A stretch of 6,087 bases of DNA from Pseudomonadota bacterium (GCA_021795795.1 JAJYPA010000498.1:1-6087); one strand, 5' to 3'; shown: positions 1 to 5,768, counted from the stretch's first letter. Notes: generated by a model from the letters alone, not told the origin. A program made the numbers and translations.

Positions 1-21
1 AGCGGCTATTCTCCTCCGCGA

Positions 22-98
<77 letters not shown>

Positions 99-106
99 TA
101 CAAAAC

Positions 107-141
107 AAAGGCTTGAGCGTTTCGCTTGGGCCTTTATTTTT
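107..141 (+). terminator. Intrinsic terminator downstream of tRNA-Pro, supplied by the element
   Basis: A 13-bp stem pairs 107-119 with 123-135 (A-T, G-C and three G-T pairs) around a three-base TTT loop, followed by TATTTTT (135-141). It begins 8 bases after the CCA end and so would end the tRNA transcript. It lies on the insertion side of attL, so it belongs to the element and replaces whatever terminator the host gene had. Confidence 0.8.
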
Positions 142-156
142 GCCTGACTCGCCCCA

Positions 157-178
157 TGTAGGCTTTCTGTAGGCTTTC
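157..178 (+). repeat. Left-arm integrase binding sites (two tandem 11-bp copies)
   Basis: TGTAGGCTTTC occurs twice head to tail (157-167 and 168-178). The same octamer TGTAGGCT occurs four more times near the other end of the element (5784, 5795, 5814, 5825), in the same orientation. Paired short direct repeats flanking the core on both sides are the signature of arm-type sites bound by the N-terminal domain of tyrosine integrases. The role is inferred from position and repetition. Confidence 0.75.
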
Positions 179-198
179 GTCAAAATTACTAGCTACTT

Positions 199-231
199 TT
201 GAGAGAAAAACGGGTTTGTGGTATGCCACAA
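199..231 (+). promoter_or_regulatory. Candidate promoter with overlapping inverted repeat for the exported-protein gene
   Basis: TTGAGA (199-204, five of six to the -35 consensus) is followed after 17 bases by TATGCC (222-227), preceded by TG as in an extended -10. The -10 match is poor. A perfect 6-bp inverted repeat, TTGTGG (216-221) and CCACAA (226-231) with four bases between, lies across the -10 and would suit a repressor site. The promoter call is weak. The inverted repeat is certain as sequence, but its role is inferred. Confidence 0.35.
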
Positions 232-295
232 TCTGTGCTGGGTTGGCGCGTAGTGGCCAAGATTCTGGAAGTCATGCCCAAAGGGAGAAACCGTG

Positions 296-649
296 ATGAA
301 AAAACTGATTATATCCGCGCTGTTGCTATCGATTTCAGGGGCGGCAGTTGCTAGGAACTGGTATATATTCGATGTTGGCAACTTATCGTGCCTGAACGCC
401 AAGGCCGTCGCGCAAGAGCACGGCCAGCCAGAGTTCGCCACTCCTTATGCTTTCCGGCAAGCCGCAAGGCACCTCAGTACCTACGGCGGCACGAGGGTTT
501 ATCACTACGCGGACGGTCAGATGGGAGTGGTTATAAGCGCGATGCACAGAAGTATGTACTTCCTGTCTTCCCGGTCCACATGCCGTATCTTCAAGCATGT
601 CTACACATCGAACGGCCACAATGTCTCCAACCTGAACCAACTCAAGTAA
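296..649 (+). CDS. Small exported protein of unknown function (117 aa), element cargo
   Basis: I do not recognise the family. The product starts with a clear Sec signal peptide: MKK, a hydrophobic stretch (residues 4-13), then SGAAVA with a likely signal-peptidase I cut after Ala19. The mature part of about 98 residues is basic and rich in aromatics, with no membrane segment. It has exactly two cysteines (Cys32, Cys96), well placed for one disulfide in the periplasm or outside the cell. ATG at 296 is chosen over an in-frame GTG at 293 because GGGAG at 283-287 sits 8 bases before it and MKK makes a normal signal-peptide start. The gene stands alone, points opposite to all other element genes, and has its own possible promoter and a strong terminator. 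That is the usual layout of a 'moron' expressed from the integrated state. Function unknown. Confidence 0.8.
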   Translation: MKKLIISALLLSISGAAVARNWYIFDVGNLSCLNAKAVAQEHGQPEFATPYAFRQAARHLSTYGGTRVYHYADGQMGVVISAMHRSMYFLSSRSTCRIFKHVYTSNGHNVSNLNQLK

Positions 650-670
650 CCCCCAGCCATCCCCCCTCCG

Positions 671-693
671 AACCGCCTCCGGGCGGTTTTTTA
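671..693 (+). terminator. Intrinsic terminator after the exported-protein gene
   Basis: AACCGCC (671-677) pairs perfectly with GGCGGTT (682-688) around the stable tetraloop TCCG, followed by a T run (689-692, then ATT). It lies 21 bases after the stop codon. It has no T tract on the other strand, so it should act only on rightward transcription. Confidence 0.9.
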
Positions 694-904
694 TTAATCC
701 TTCCCGCGCGGCGAATCAGCCGTCCTGACTTCTACGGCTCCAGCCCATAAAAAACTCTCGCATCCTCAGTTTAGGGAGTAAGTTCATAATCATGAGCAAT
801 CTATTAGCTGGTGCTGGGTCGATCTGGAGCAGTGGATTCTGTGACGTGTCACGATTCAGACATCTAGGGGCGGCATTCATGGGGTTTGGTTTTTCAAATA
901 CGGT
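694..904. other. Gene-poor gap between convergent transcription units
   Basis: No convincing gene lies here. Contents: an imperfectly placed 6-bp stem, AGCCGT (718-723)/ACGGCT (734-739), with no T tract; and the inverted repeat at 841-852 described separately. A 45-codon frame (792-929) runs rightward into the 3' end of the leftward operon, but its only purine-rich stretch is 13 bases upstream of the ATG. I see no clear terminator for the leftward operon that ends at 905. Confidence 0.6.
841..852. repeat. Short perfect inverted repeat, possible operator
   Basis: GTGAC-GT-GTCAC is a perfect 5-bp inverted repeat with a 2-base centre. It lies about 50 bases past the 3' end of the leftward operon, with no gene start next to it. 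It could be a protein binding site or a small cruciform. It lacks a T tract and so is not an intrinsic terminator. Confidence 0.35.
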
Positions 905-1408
905 TCATGCCTTCAACATCGCGGTATAGAGTGCCAAGGCGTCGGGATCAGCATCCACCCCTTCGTCGTCCACCACACCCTGCGCCAGCTTGGACAGGCC
1001 ACCCATAGACGCCATGACTTCGCCGGGTTCCATGCCTGCATCGGTGACAACTTCGGCAAACGCTGACCATAACGATCTGGCGCGGTTCCTACTCTCGGTG
1101 GCGGCACTCCAGAATATATCCAGGCTGGGGGAGTCTGCCCCTTCGCTGTGCAGCTTCGTCACCCAAAAACAGCGATTAGCCCATTCCTGCGCGGTTGCCT
1201 GTTCTATATCGCCACGCGCAAGGGCAGCGGTCAGCATGGCACGAGTGAACATCTGGAAAAAATCGCCAGCGGTATATATCCCGGTTGGGGCGGTATCAGC
1301 CAGGCGACTGGCTTCGTTGTGGTCCTCCCTACTGAGTGCCGAAAAAATAACGCTACATCGTTGCGCCGGGGTGAGATTACCCAAGAGGCTATCTGAAATG
1401 CCTTTCAC
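905..1408 (-). CDS. Unknown helical protein (167 aa), last gene of the element operon
   Basis: The start is GTG: the codon overlaps the stop of the upstream gene as GTGA, and a full AGGAGG Shine-Dalgarno lies 7 bases before it. No enzyme motif, signal peptide or membrane segment is visible. The sequence looks all-alpha. It opens with an LTPAQR segment (residues 12-17) leading into a helix, then SREDHNEASRLADTAP (26-41). An Ala-rich middle (58-74) and aromatic-rich patch (residues 77-83) follow, and the C-terminus is acidic (148-156). The N-terminal style (LTPxxR..., then a helix ending before a TAP motif) recalls uncharacterised proteins I associate with proteobacterial mobile elements, but I cannot name a family. 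Translational coupling to the replication genes suggests an element-specific role such as copy control, interference with a helper phage, or packaging redirection; all three are guesses. Confidence 0.75.
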   Translation of the reverse strand: MKGISDSLLGNLTPAQRCSVIFSALSREDHNEASRLADTAPTGIYTAGDFFQMFTRAMLTAALARGDIEQATAQEWANRCFWVTKLHSEGADSPSLDIFWSAATESRNRARSLWSAFAEVVTDAGMEPGEVMASMGGLSKLAQGVVDDEGVDADPDALALYTAMLKA

Positions 1409-1701
1409 TTCCTGCCCTCCTGCTTTATGACACGCTCCAGGGCGGCGGTGCGCTGCTCCAGGTCGTCGATCCGCATAAGGTTTGCCAGAGTGGACAGAAG
1501 ATAAGCCAGTTTGGTGGCGTCCCCTACTTCAACGCGCCCAGATCGTGCATCCCGATATAGTCGGCTCATCTCCATGCGTACCTCGGCAGCGGTACCCAGC
1601 CGGGGGGTAGGGTGTCGGTTTATGTCTTGAGGCTCTATGACTTGCAGCGTTTTGGTTGGCGCTATGGATTGGACTATTCCGGGCTTGGTTGGCTTGGTCA
1701 T
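1405..1701 (-). CDS. Unknown small helical protein (98 aa) with C-terminal coiled-coil-like helix
   Basis: The first 35 residues are Pro/Thr-rich and probably flexible. Residues 38-58 (AAEVRMEMSRLYRDARSGR core) form an amphipathic helix. VGDATKLAYLLSTLANLMRI (59-78) forms a second, and LEQRTAALERVIKQE (81-95) a third with heptad-like spacing that may form a short coiled coil. The 'AEVR.EM.R.YRDAR.G......DATKLAYLL..LA' pattern looks like a conserved, unnamed family of phage and element proteins. No catalytic motif is seen. The ATG overlaps the stop of the upstream gene by four bases (1698-1701), and the gene overlaps the next one at 1405-1408, so the pair is probably co-translated. Likely a DNA- or protein-binding partner of the 167-aa protein, by position only. 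Confidence 0.75.
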   Translation of the reverse strand: MTKPTKPGIVQSIAPTKTLQVIEPQDINRHPTPRLGTAAEVRMEMSRLYRDARSGRVEVGDATKLAYLLSTLANLMRIDDLEQRTAALERVIKQEGRK

Positions 1702-2081
1702 GATCCCACCCCCGCATATTCAGGACACTGACGCGGTGCCATCGGGAAAGCCGCTCGGTAGTCGCCACCATTCCCGGCTGGTGGTTGCCCGTCCACGGTC
1801 GCCAAACATCGGCCAATGGATAACGGCTGCGCTCCCGGTTGGAATCGGGCACACGATCCACAGGATACCCGTTCCGGGGCCATAGCTGGCGCTGGCTGCA
1901 TCGGAGCGGGTGCGGGGGTGCTATTCATGCTCCCTGATAGCAGCGCCAGCAGTGCGGGCTTGTTTTCGCGGATATGCGGGATCAGCCGGGCGGGGACGCC
2001 CTGAAACTTGAGACGGTCCCCATCTGCCCAGATTTCTGCTCCGGCCTGCTCGATCTCGGCCAGTAGAGTGGCGGCGCTCAT
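1698..2081 (-). CDS. TubC-docking-domain-like protein with four-cysteine cluster (127 aa)
   Basis: Residues 1-49 (LLAEIEQAGAEIW.DGDRLKFQG followed by IPHIRENKPALLALL) have the pattern of TubC N-terminal docking domains, small beta-alpha modules first described in NRPS/PKS assembly lines. They also occur in short proteins of proteobacterial elements. A Pro/Ala/Met linker (54-70) follows. The C-terminal part holds CGSC (Cys74, Cys77), then Cys92 and Cys119, the latter in a PMAPRQCPEY context. Four cysteines of this spacing could bind a zinc ion. No synthetase is nearby, so the docking-like module probably contacts another element protein, perhaps the adjacent RepA-like ATPase; this is inference. 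The gene overlaps its upstream neighbour by ATGA (2078-2081) and its downstream one by ATGA (1698-1701). Confidence 0.8.
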   Translation of the reverse strand: MSAATLLAEIEQAGAEIWADGDRLKFQGVPARLIPHIRENKPALLALLSGSMNSTPAPAPMQPAPAMAPERVSCGSCARFQPGAQPLSIGRCLATVDGQPPAGNGGDYRAAFPMAPRQCPEYAGVGS

Positions 2082-3331
2082 ATTTCACCATCCAGGCGGG
2101 CGTCGGCATCCACTAAATCGCCTTGCAAGTGATCCTCTTGGCACTCTTGGCTTAGCGTTTGATTTATCTGGGGTTCGGTAGGTTCTCCGCTTTCAAGGGT
2201 ATCAAGAGTATCAATTTTCTTACCTTTAAGAATCTGATCCCCTTGATCCCCTTGATCCTCATCAACCCAGTTTTTCATTTTCCACTGCCAGCCATCGGCC
2301 AGTTTCGTGGATACAATGCCCAAATCCTTTTTTGCTCGCTTCAAGGTGGCAATGGCAATGCCTTCCTGATCGGCAAGCTCCCTGATCTCCGCTTGCATCC
2401 GGGGGCCATCGCCCAGCATGTCTACCAAAAAATCCTTTGCTTCTTCACGCGGTGACGGCGTGTTATCGGGTCGGTCCTCCTCGATCTGCCCGGCCAGCTC
2501 TCTGGCGCTTCCTTCCAGGGCTTCACCCCATAGGATGCACGATCCGTACAGGTCAGCTATTCCGGGGACAGCCATCTGTGCCAAGCTATACTCGAAGCCT
2601 CCCCCATCGGGTCCGATATTGGACTTAGTGCGAATTAGGCGGCGGTTCTGATCTTCGGCGTCCTTCGTGGGTTTGATGGTCGCCCATACCAACCGGGCAA
2701 ATGCCCCAAACGCCATTGATCCGGTCACGCGCTCCAGCGGGTCGCGGCCAGCAGTTCCTTTTGAAAAATGGGTGATGCCGAGGACGGCACAACCAAGACT
2801 AGACGCCAGATCAACAATAGGCTGCAAACTGCGTCTGACCTCGGTGTTCTGGTGGCTGTCTCCAGATACGGCGCTACTGATCGGGTCCAGAATTAGCAGG
2901 CGGGGCTTTTTCAGCGCAAGGGCAGTCTGTAACTCAATCATATCCGCAGCAGGGTCAAAGCCACGCTTCCGGCCCTCCTCGTCGGTGGCTCCGGTGATTA
3001 AATGCACCCGCTCCAGATCGGCACCCATTGTCATCAGACGCGGCACAAGGGTATCTGCGGCGTCATCCTCGCCACTCCAAATAACCACCTCGGCGGCGGT
3101 TCGGCACTCCTCGCGGTCAGGCCATCTCCCCCTGCCTGTGAGCGTTGCGGCCACGGCCAGCGCAATGGTGGTCTTTCCGGTTCCTGCCATGCCTGCCAGG
3201 ACGTGCAACTTACCAGCGGCCAACCATCCCGGCCATATCCACGCGATTGGCTCCGGTCGGATCGTGCTTGCGGTGGTAATCGTTATACCGGGTTGTGGGC
3301 TGGCTGCTTCATCCCATTGCGTCGTAGTCAT
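2078..3331 (-). CDS. RepA-like AAA ATPase / replicative helicase (417 aa)
   Basis: A RecA-fold ATPase of the AAA_25/RepA group, which includes the hexameric helicase of plasmid RSF1010 and is common in phages and islands. Seen: Walker A GMAGTGKT (residues 47-54), an acidic SGEDD motif (86-90) where the family has its catalytic glutamate, Walker B LLILD (145-149), and THFSKG (187-192) in the region of the helicase sensor motif. A helical segment (about 296-340) reads like a winged-helix domain, probably for DNA binding. The tail (357-417) is acidic, repetitive and probably disordered. The ATG overlaps the primase-fragment stop (ATGA at 3328-3331), and GGAGG lies 7 bases upstream. It presumably unwinds the origin of the excised element, recruited with the zinc-finger protein. 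All ATPase motifs appear intact. Confidence 0.9.
   Translation of the reverse strand: MTTTQWDEAASPQPGITITTASTIRPEPIAWIWPGWLAAGKLHVLAGMAGTGKTTIALAVAATLTGRGRWPDREECRTAAEVVIWSGEDDAADTLVPRLMTMGADLERVHLITGATDEEGRKRGFDPAADMIELQTALALKKPRLLILDPISSAVSGDSHQNTEVRRSLQPIVDLASSLGCAVLGITHFSKGTAGRDPLERVTGSMAFGAFARLVWATIKPTKDAEDQNRRLIRTKSNIGPDGGGFEYSLAQMAVPGIADLYGSCILWGEALEGSARELAGQIEEDRPDNTPSPREEAKDFLVDMLGDGPRMQAEIRELADQEGIAIATLKRAKKDLGIVSTKLADGWQWKMKNWVDEDQGDQGDQILKGKKIDTLDTLESGEPTEPQINQTLSQECQEDHLQGDLVDADARLDGEI
2234..2260. repeat. Three tandem 9-bp repeats in the 3' part of the ATPase gene
   Basis: CTGATCCCC, TTGATCCCC and TTGATCCTC lie head to tail (2234-2242, 2243-2251, 2252-2260) and encode GDQ-type repeats in the acidic tail. 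A second short tandem, GTATCAAGA/GTATCAATT, is at 2199-2216. The simplest reading is a low-complexity coding repeat. An iteron-like role in replication is possible but unsupported. Confidence 0.5.
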
Positions 3332-3825
3332 TGGACGCCTCCAGCGGCACGTAAGGCGTCGTCGATGCGTTCCTCGGCCAGCGCCAGTCGATCCAGGGAT
3401 TCCGCGTCCATTTCCTGCCCATCATTGACAGCCTCCACAATCAGGCGCGCTACGGTCGCCTCATGCGCGATCCCTACCAGTGCATCCCGATAATCAAACG
3501 GCTTCCGCATTGGCTCGGTGCCATGCTGGTGCAGACTCCGGCGATCTCCGGGGAACAAATCGGCCAGGGATAACCCCAGGGCTTCGGTGACGGCTTGGGC
3601 AGAACAGCCGGACCAGCACTTGAGCAAAACACGGTGGTCATCCGCTTCCCGGATTGATAGTGATGGTCGCTTGTCGTCGTGTGCAGGGCATAGTGCCTGC
3701 CACTTCCCCGATCCGGTAGATTTGACGCGATCCAGGCGGTGCAGAACGGCGTCGATTGGGCTATCATAAAGGCGTGCTTGATCGTATGCCGTCCCTTGGC
3801 CGGGGCGGCTTTTTTGTGTCTGCAT
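3328..3825 (-). CDS. Stand-alone CHC2 zinc-finger primase-type protein (165 aa)
   Basis: The sequence matches the zinc-binding domain of DnaG-type primases. Metal ligands are Cys46 and His49 (in LCPAHDDKRPSLSI), then Cys70 and Cys74 (in LLKCWSGCSAQAVTEALGLSLADLF). In DnaG this domain recognises template trinucleotides that start primers. The rest of a primase is missing: no TOPRIM domain and no RNA-polymerase core; the remaining C-terminal 70 residues are acidic and helical. The length is far below the usual size for DnaG or for P4-type primase-helicases. There is no sign of a frameshift, because the next frame is the RepA-like ATPase beginning on the ATGA overlap. The start ATG at 3825 follows GGGGGA and lies only 12 bases after the alpA stop. 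It is probably a loader or initiator partner of the ATPase, relying on host primase or an unseen catalytic subunit. Confidence 0.85.
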   Translation of the reverse strand: MQTQKSRPGQGTAYDQARLYDSPIDAVLHRLDRVKSTGSGKWQALCPAHDDKRPSLSIREADDHRVLLKCWSGCSAQAVTEALGLSLADLFPGDRRSLHQHGTEPMRKPFDYRDALVGIAHEATVARLIVEAVNDGQEMDAESLDRLALAEERIDDALRAAGGVQ

Positions 3826-3837
3826 GGCATCCCCCGA

Positions 3838-4050
3838 TCAAGCGACGTGAGATGTGCGGGAACCGATCCAGGCATCAATTTCGGAGCGACGCCAAGCAAC
3901 GGCACGCGGTCCCAGCTTGACTGGCTGCGGAAAATCGCCGCTTTTCATCCATCCATAGATTGACGTTTTACTGGCGTTGACGCGGGCCTGTACGGTGGGC
4001 AAGCGATCCAACACTTCCTGAACTGCGGGGGCTTCGTTTTTCTTCGGCAT
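3838..4050 (-). CDS. alpA: AlpA-family excisionase/transcription regulator (70 aa)
   Basis: A MerR-like winged helix-turn-helix of the AlpA type. LPTVQARVNASKTSIYGWMKSG (residues 17-38) holds the HTH, followed by FPQPVKLGPRAVAWRRSEIDAWI (40-62), the family's characteristic wing and last helix. Members such as E. coli AlpA and P4 Vis act as excision factors and repress or activate integrase promoters. The ATG at 4050 is chosen because GAGGA sits 6 bases upstream and gives a normal family length. The frame is open further upstream to 4284, but that extension has no family pattern and starts on a TTG at the predicted transcription start. It is the first gene of the operon, and the likely ligand of the phased GTAC sites beside attR. 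Confidence 0.93.
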   Translation of the reverse strand: MPKKNEAPAVQEVLDRLPTVQARVNASKTSIYGWMKSGDFPQPVKLGPRAVAWRRSEIDAWIGSRTSHVA

Positions 4051-4284
4051 ATCAAATCCTCGAATTGAAAGATTGAAAATGCCGTCATAAGGGGGGGTTG
4101 AAACGTCCCGCAAAGAGGTATAGCGTTCAGCTAGGGTTAGCTTATGCTGCTCTGGCTCCGTAGGAAGAGTCTGACTGTAAGGAGATAGTACCCGTCCCCT
4201 AGACGGCTTTGGGTAATCCGGCCTCGACGTGTTCCCGCACGTCGGGGCCATTCTTTGTACTGCGTTCGACTTCATAAAGAGCAA
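4051..4284 (-). promoter_or_regulatory. Untranslated leader of about 234 nt before alpA
   Basis: This is the stretch from the predicted transcription start to the alpA ATG. It carries several inverted repeats: 4220-4249 (12-bp arms, one mismatch), 4192-4206 (CCGTC/GACGG, 5-base loop), and 4129-4142 (AGCTA/TAGCT, 4-base loop). CTAGGG near 4201 could also pair with CCCTAG near 4132. A tandem TTTCAAT lies close to the ribosome binding site (4064-4078). Long structured leaders ahead of the first regulator are used for attenuation and RNA-based immunity in P4-type satellites. Whether this one does so is unknown. Confidence 0.4.
4220..4249 (-). repeat. Strong inverted repeat in the alpA leader
   Basis: Arms 4220-4231 and 4238-4249 are complementary over 12 positions except one (T/G on the + strand, A/C in the leftward transcript), with a 6-base loop. 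The core is CGACGTG/CACGTCG. No T tract follows in the transcript direction, so it is not a standard terminator. It could be an operator or a folded leader element. Confidence 0.6.
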
Positions 4285-4290
4285 GAACCC

Positions 4291-4318
4291 AATATAGAGC
4301 CTTTTTGTACCCTGTCAA
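4291..4318 (-). promoter_or_regulatory. Promoter of the alpA-replication operon
   Basis: On the - strand a perfect TTGACA (-35, 4313-4318) is separated by 16 bases from TATATT (-10, 4291-4296, five of six to consensus). Transcription would start near 4284 and read leftward into alpA and the five coupled genes. An inverted repeat, AACAT-T-ATGTT (4321-4331), touches the upstream edge of the -35 box, and a GTAC motif lies in the spacer (4307-4310). Both are possible regulator sites. Confidence 0.75.
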
Positions 4319-4320
4319 TT

Positions 4321-4331
4321 AACATTATGTT
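4321..4331. repeat. Inverted repeat next to the operon -35 box
   Basis: AACAT-T-ATGTT is a perfect 5-bp inverted repeat with one central base, two bases upstream of the -35 hexamer of the alpA promoter. The position suits an activator or repressor site. The repeat is short and AT-rich, so chance is possible. Confidence 0.3.
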
Positions 4332-4384
4332 GTGTCTGTAGCCTTTGAACCTTGCCGTGCTTCCTACTATATCCCATTGTCCCC

Positions 4385-4423
4385 AAAAAAAGCATGTCGG
4401 CTGCATGGAACACATCCGTGCTT
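4385..4423 (-). terminator. Weak candidate terminator for the integrase gene
   Basis: Reading leftward from the int stop, AGC...ATGT (about 4423-4413) can pair with ACATGCT (about 4397-4391), with a 4-base bulge, followed by seven T (4391-4385). The T tract is convincing but the stem is short and interrupted. Some read-through into the alpA operon seems likely if this is the only stop signal. Confidence 0.35.
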
Positions 4424-4439
4424 GTGGATATAAGGGTAA

Positions 4440-5768
4440 TCAGCCGGTAATCGGCACAACATTGTCACCCGTAGCCACTGCGCGTAACCCGGCCAGGTGT
4501 CGTCCCCACTTCGCCCAGGCGTCGGCCATCTCGGCGCTGTAGTCATACCTCTGATAAATCTGGGTGACGCCTTTCGTTTCCTTGTGATTCAAAGTGGCAT
4601 CAATGACGGCGGGCATAATACCGAGTTTCTGCATACCCGTTGCACAACTGCGCCGCAAATCGTGCGGGGTCCAGTGCCCGCCCTCCAGAACCAGCGATGA
4701 CGTAGCGGCGGTGCGGCCTTGACGCTGCGGGCCTTGGGTCTGGCGATCATAAACGGCAGCACCTATGCCCTTCTCAGCGATCCGGCTTCTGATCTTCTTT
4801 GGCGACGGCATGATCCACAGACTTTCCTGCGTAGGCTGTAGCGACGTGAACAGCCCCAGCGCAAACGGTGACAAGGTAATCGCGTGCGCTATTCCATTCT
4901 TGGCGTTCCCGGCGGGAATTACCCACGTCTTTTTCGTCATACTCACATGCGCCCATTCAGCTTTGGCGATCTCACCGATACGGCAGCCGGTCGCCAGGCT
5001 GATCAGCAGCGCCGTTTGCACCATTGGAGATAACCCACATTCCGGCAATTTGCGGAACAGGTCCACGATCTCGCCATCAGACAAGACGCGCTTGCGCCCA
5101 GGCTCTTTCCCACCCACATCAGCGGCCTTGACGGGAGCCAATGGATCAATGCTGACAATCTCCCGTAGCTGCGCCCATCCATAGAACGTCTTGAGTGTGG
5201 TTAGCACTCGATTCGCCATAACAGGAGCGCGTGCAGATACCGCGTCCAGACACGCCAGCAGGTCGGCACGGGTAACTGTGCCCATCTCTTTCTTCCCGAC
5301 TACTGACAGCACATCTTTACCAACTGCCCGTAGCATCTCCGCGCCGTCTTTGCGCTGTGACAGCTTGGCGCGGTGCCAGTCCATGAATACATCGGCAAAC
5401 GTCTTGCGTGCGGCCTGCTCCATCTTGGCGATGCGCTCGGCCTCAGCAGCAGCCGCTTTTTGTTGATCCAGATACAGACGCACATCGGGCGTCACGTCCC
5501 GGTGGATGACCAGCCAGTCCCCCGCCCGTGCACGCGCCTCCTCAATGGTGAAGCATCCCTCGGTGGCAGCCTCGCTGTATCGGCCAATGGATAGCCGGTC
5601 CCTGTTGCCCTGCCCATCCCGATATTCATAAAAGAAGGTGACGCCGCGTGTCGTAACGCGGGCCAATAGGCCGCCGTGTCCTGTAGCGCCATCACTGACC
5701 CAGGCCACCCTCCCGGCTTGAGCCGCTTTCTGTTTCTTGCGTAGTGCTGGGATCGTGATTCCGGCCAT
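4440..5768 (-). CDS. int: Tyrosine recombinase (integrase), 442 aa
   Basis: A site-specific recombinase of the P4-type/DUF4102 architecture. The N-terminal arm-binding domain (about 1-100) contains the LLARVTTRGVTFFYEYR strand pattern and the LSIGRYSEA motif. The core-binding SAM-like domain is at about 120-215. The catalytic domain (about 228-425) shows Arg263 in ATGCRIGEI, Lys290 in GNAKNG, His369 and Arg372 in PHDLRR, His395 in LNH, and nucleophile Tyr405 in QIYQRYDY. All catalytic residues are present and the length is normal, so it should be active. It would insert the element into tRNA-Pro and, with an excision factor, remove it. The ATG at 5768 follows a strong GGGAGG Shine-Dalgarno. 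The gene lies just inside attR, and its leader contains four arm sites, so Int may repress itself. Confidence 0.96.
   Translation of the reverse strand: MAGITIPALRKKQKAAQAGRVAWVSDGATGHGGLLARVTTRGVTFFYEYRDGQGNRDRLSIGRYSEAATEGCFTIEEARARAGDWLVIHRDVTPDVRLYLDQQKAAAAEAERIAKMEQAARKTFADVFMDWHRAKLSQRKDGAEMLRAVGKDVLSVVGKKEMGTVTRADLLACLDAVSARAPVMANRVLTTLKTFYGWAQLREIVSIDPLAPVKAADVGGKEPGRKRVLSDGEIVDLFRKLPECGLSPMVQTALLISLATGCRIGEIAKAEWAHVSMTKKTWVIPAGNAKNGIAHAITLSPFALGLFTSLQPTQESLWIMPSPKKIRSRIAEKGIGAAVYDRQTQGPQRQGRTAATSSLVLEGGHWTPHDLRRSCATGMQKLGIMPAVIDATLNHKETKGVTQIYQRYDYSAEMADAWAKWGRHLAGLRAVATGDNVVPITG

Noticed and set aside
388..750. Rightward 120-codon frame overlapping the exported-protein gene
   Set aside because: Out of frame with the signal-peptide gene, runs through its terminator, and its product is Arg/Pro-rich with no start signal.
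840..853. CRP-like site (TGTGA...TCACG)
   Set aside because: The half-sites are 4 bases apart instead of 6, so it does not fit CRP.
792..929. Possible 45-residue small gene
   Set aside because: The purine-rich stretch lies 13 bases before the ATG, the frame runs into the 3' end of the opposite operon, and it contains the inverted repeat at 841-852. It may be a relic, but it is not supported as a gene.
2667..3428. Rightward 253-codon frame
   Set aside because: It lies antisense to the RepA-like ATPase and the primase fragment, whose motifs are clear. Its product is Arg/Ser/Pro-rich with no domain pattern.
4051..4284. N-terminal extension of the AlpA protein to 148 residues
   Set aside because: The extension starts on TTG at the predicted transcription start, lacks family pattern and contains the leader inverted repeats. 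The ATG at 4050 has a good Shine-Dalgarno and gives the usual length.
4423..4431. DnaA-box-like TGTGGATAT
   Set aside because: Eight of nine to consensus, but a single copy with no AT-rich unwinding region or partner boxes; not enough to call an origin.
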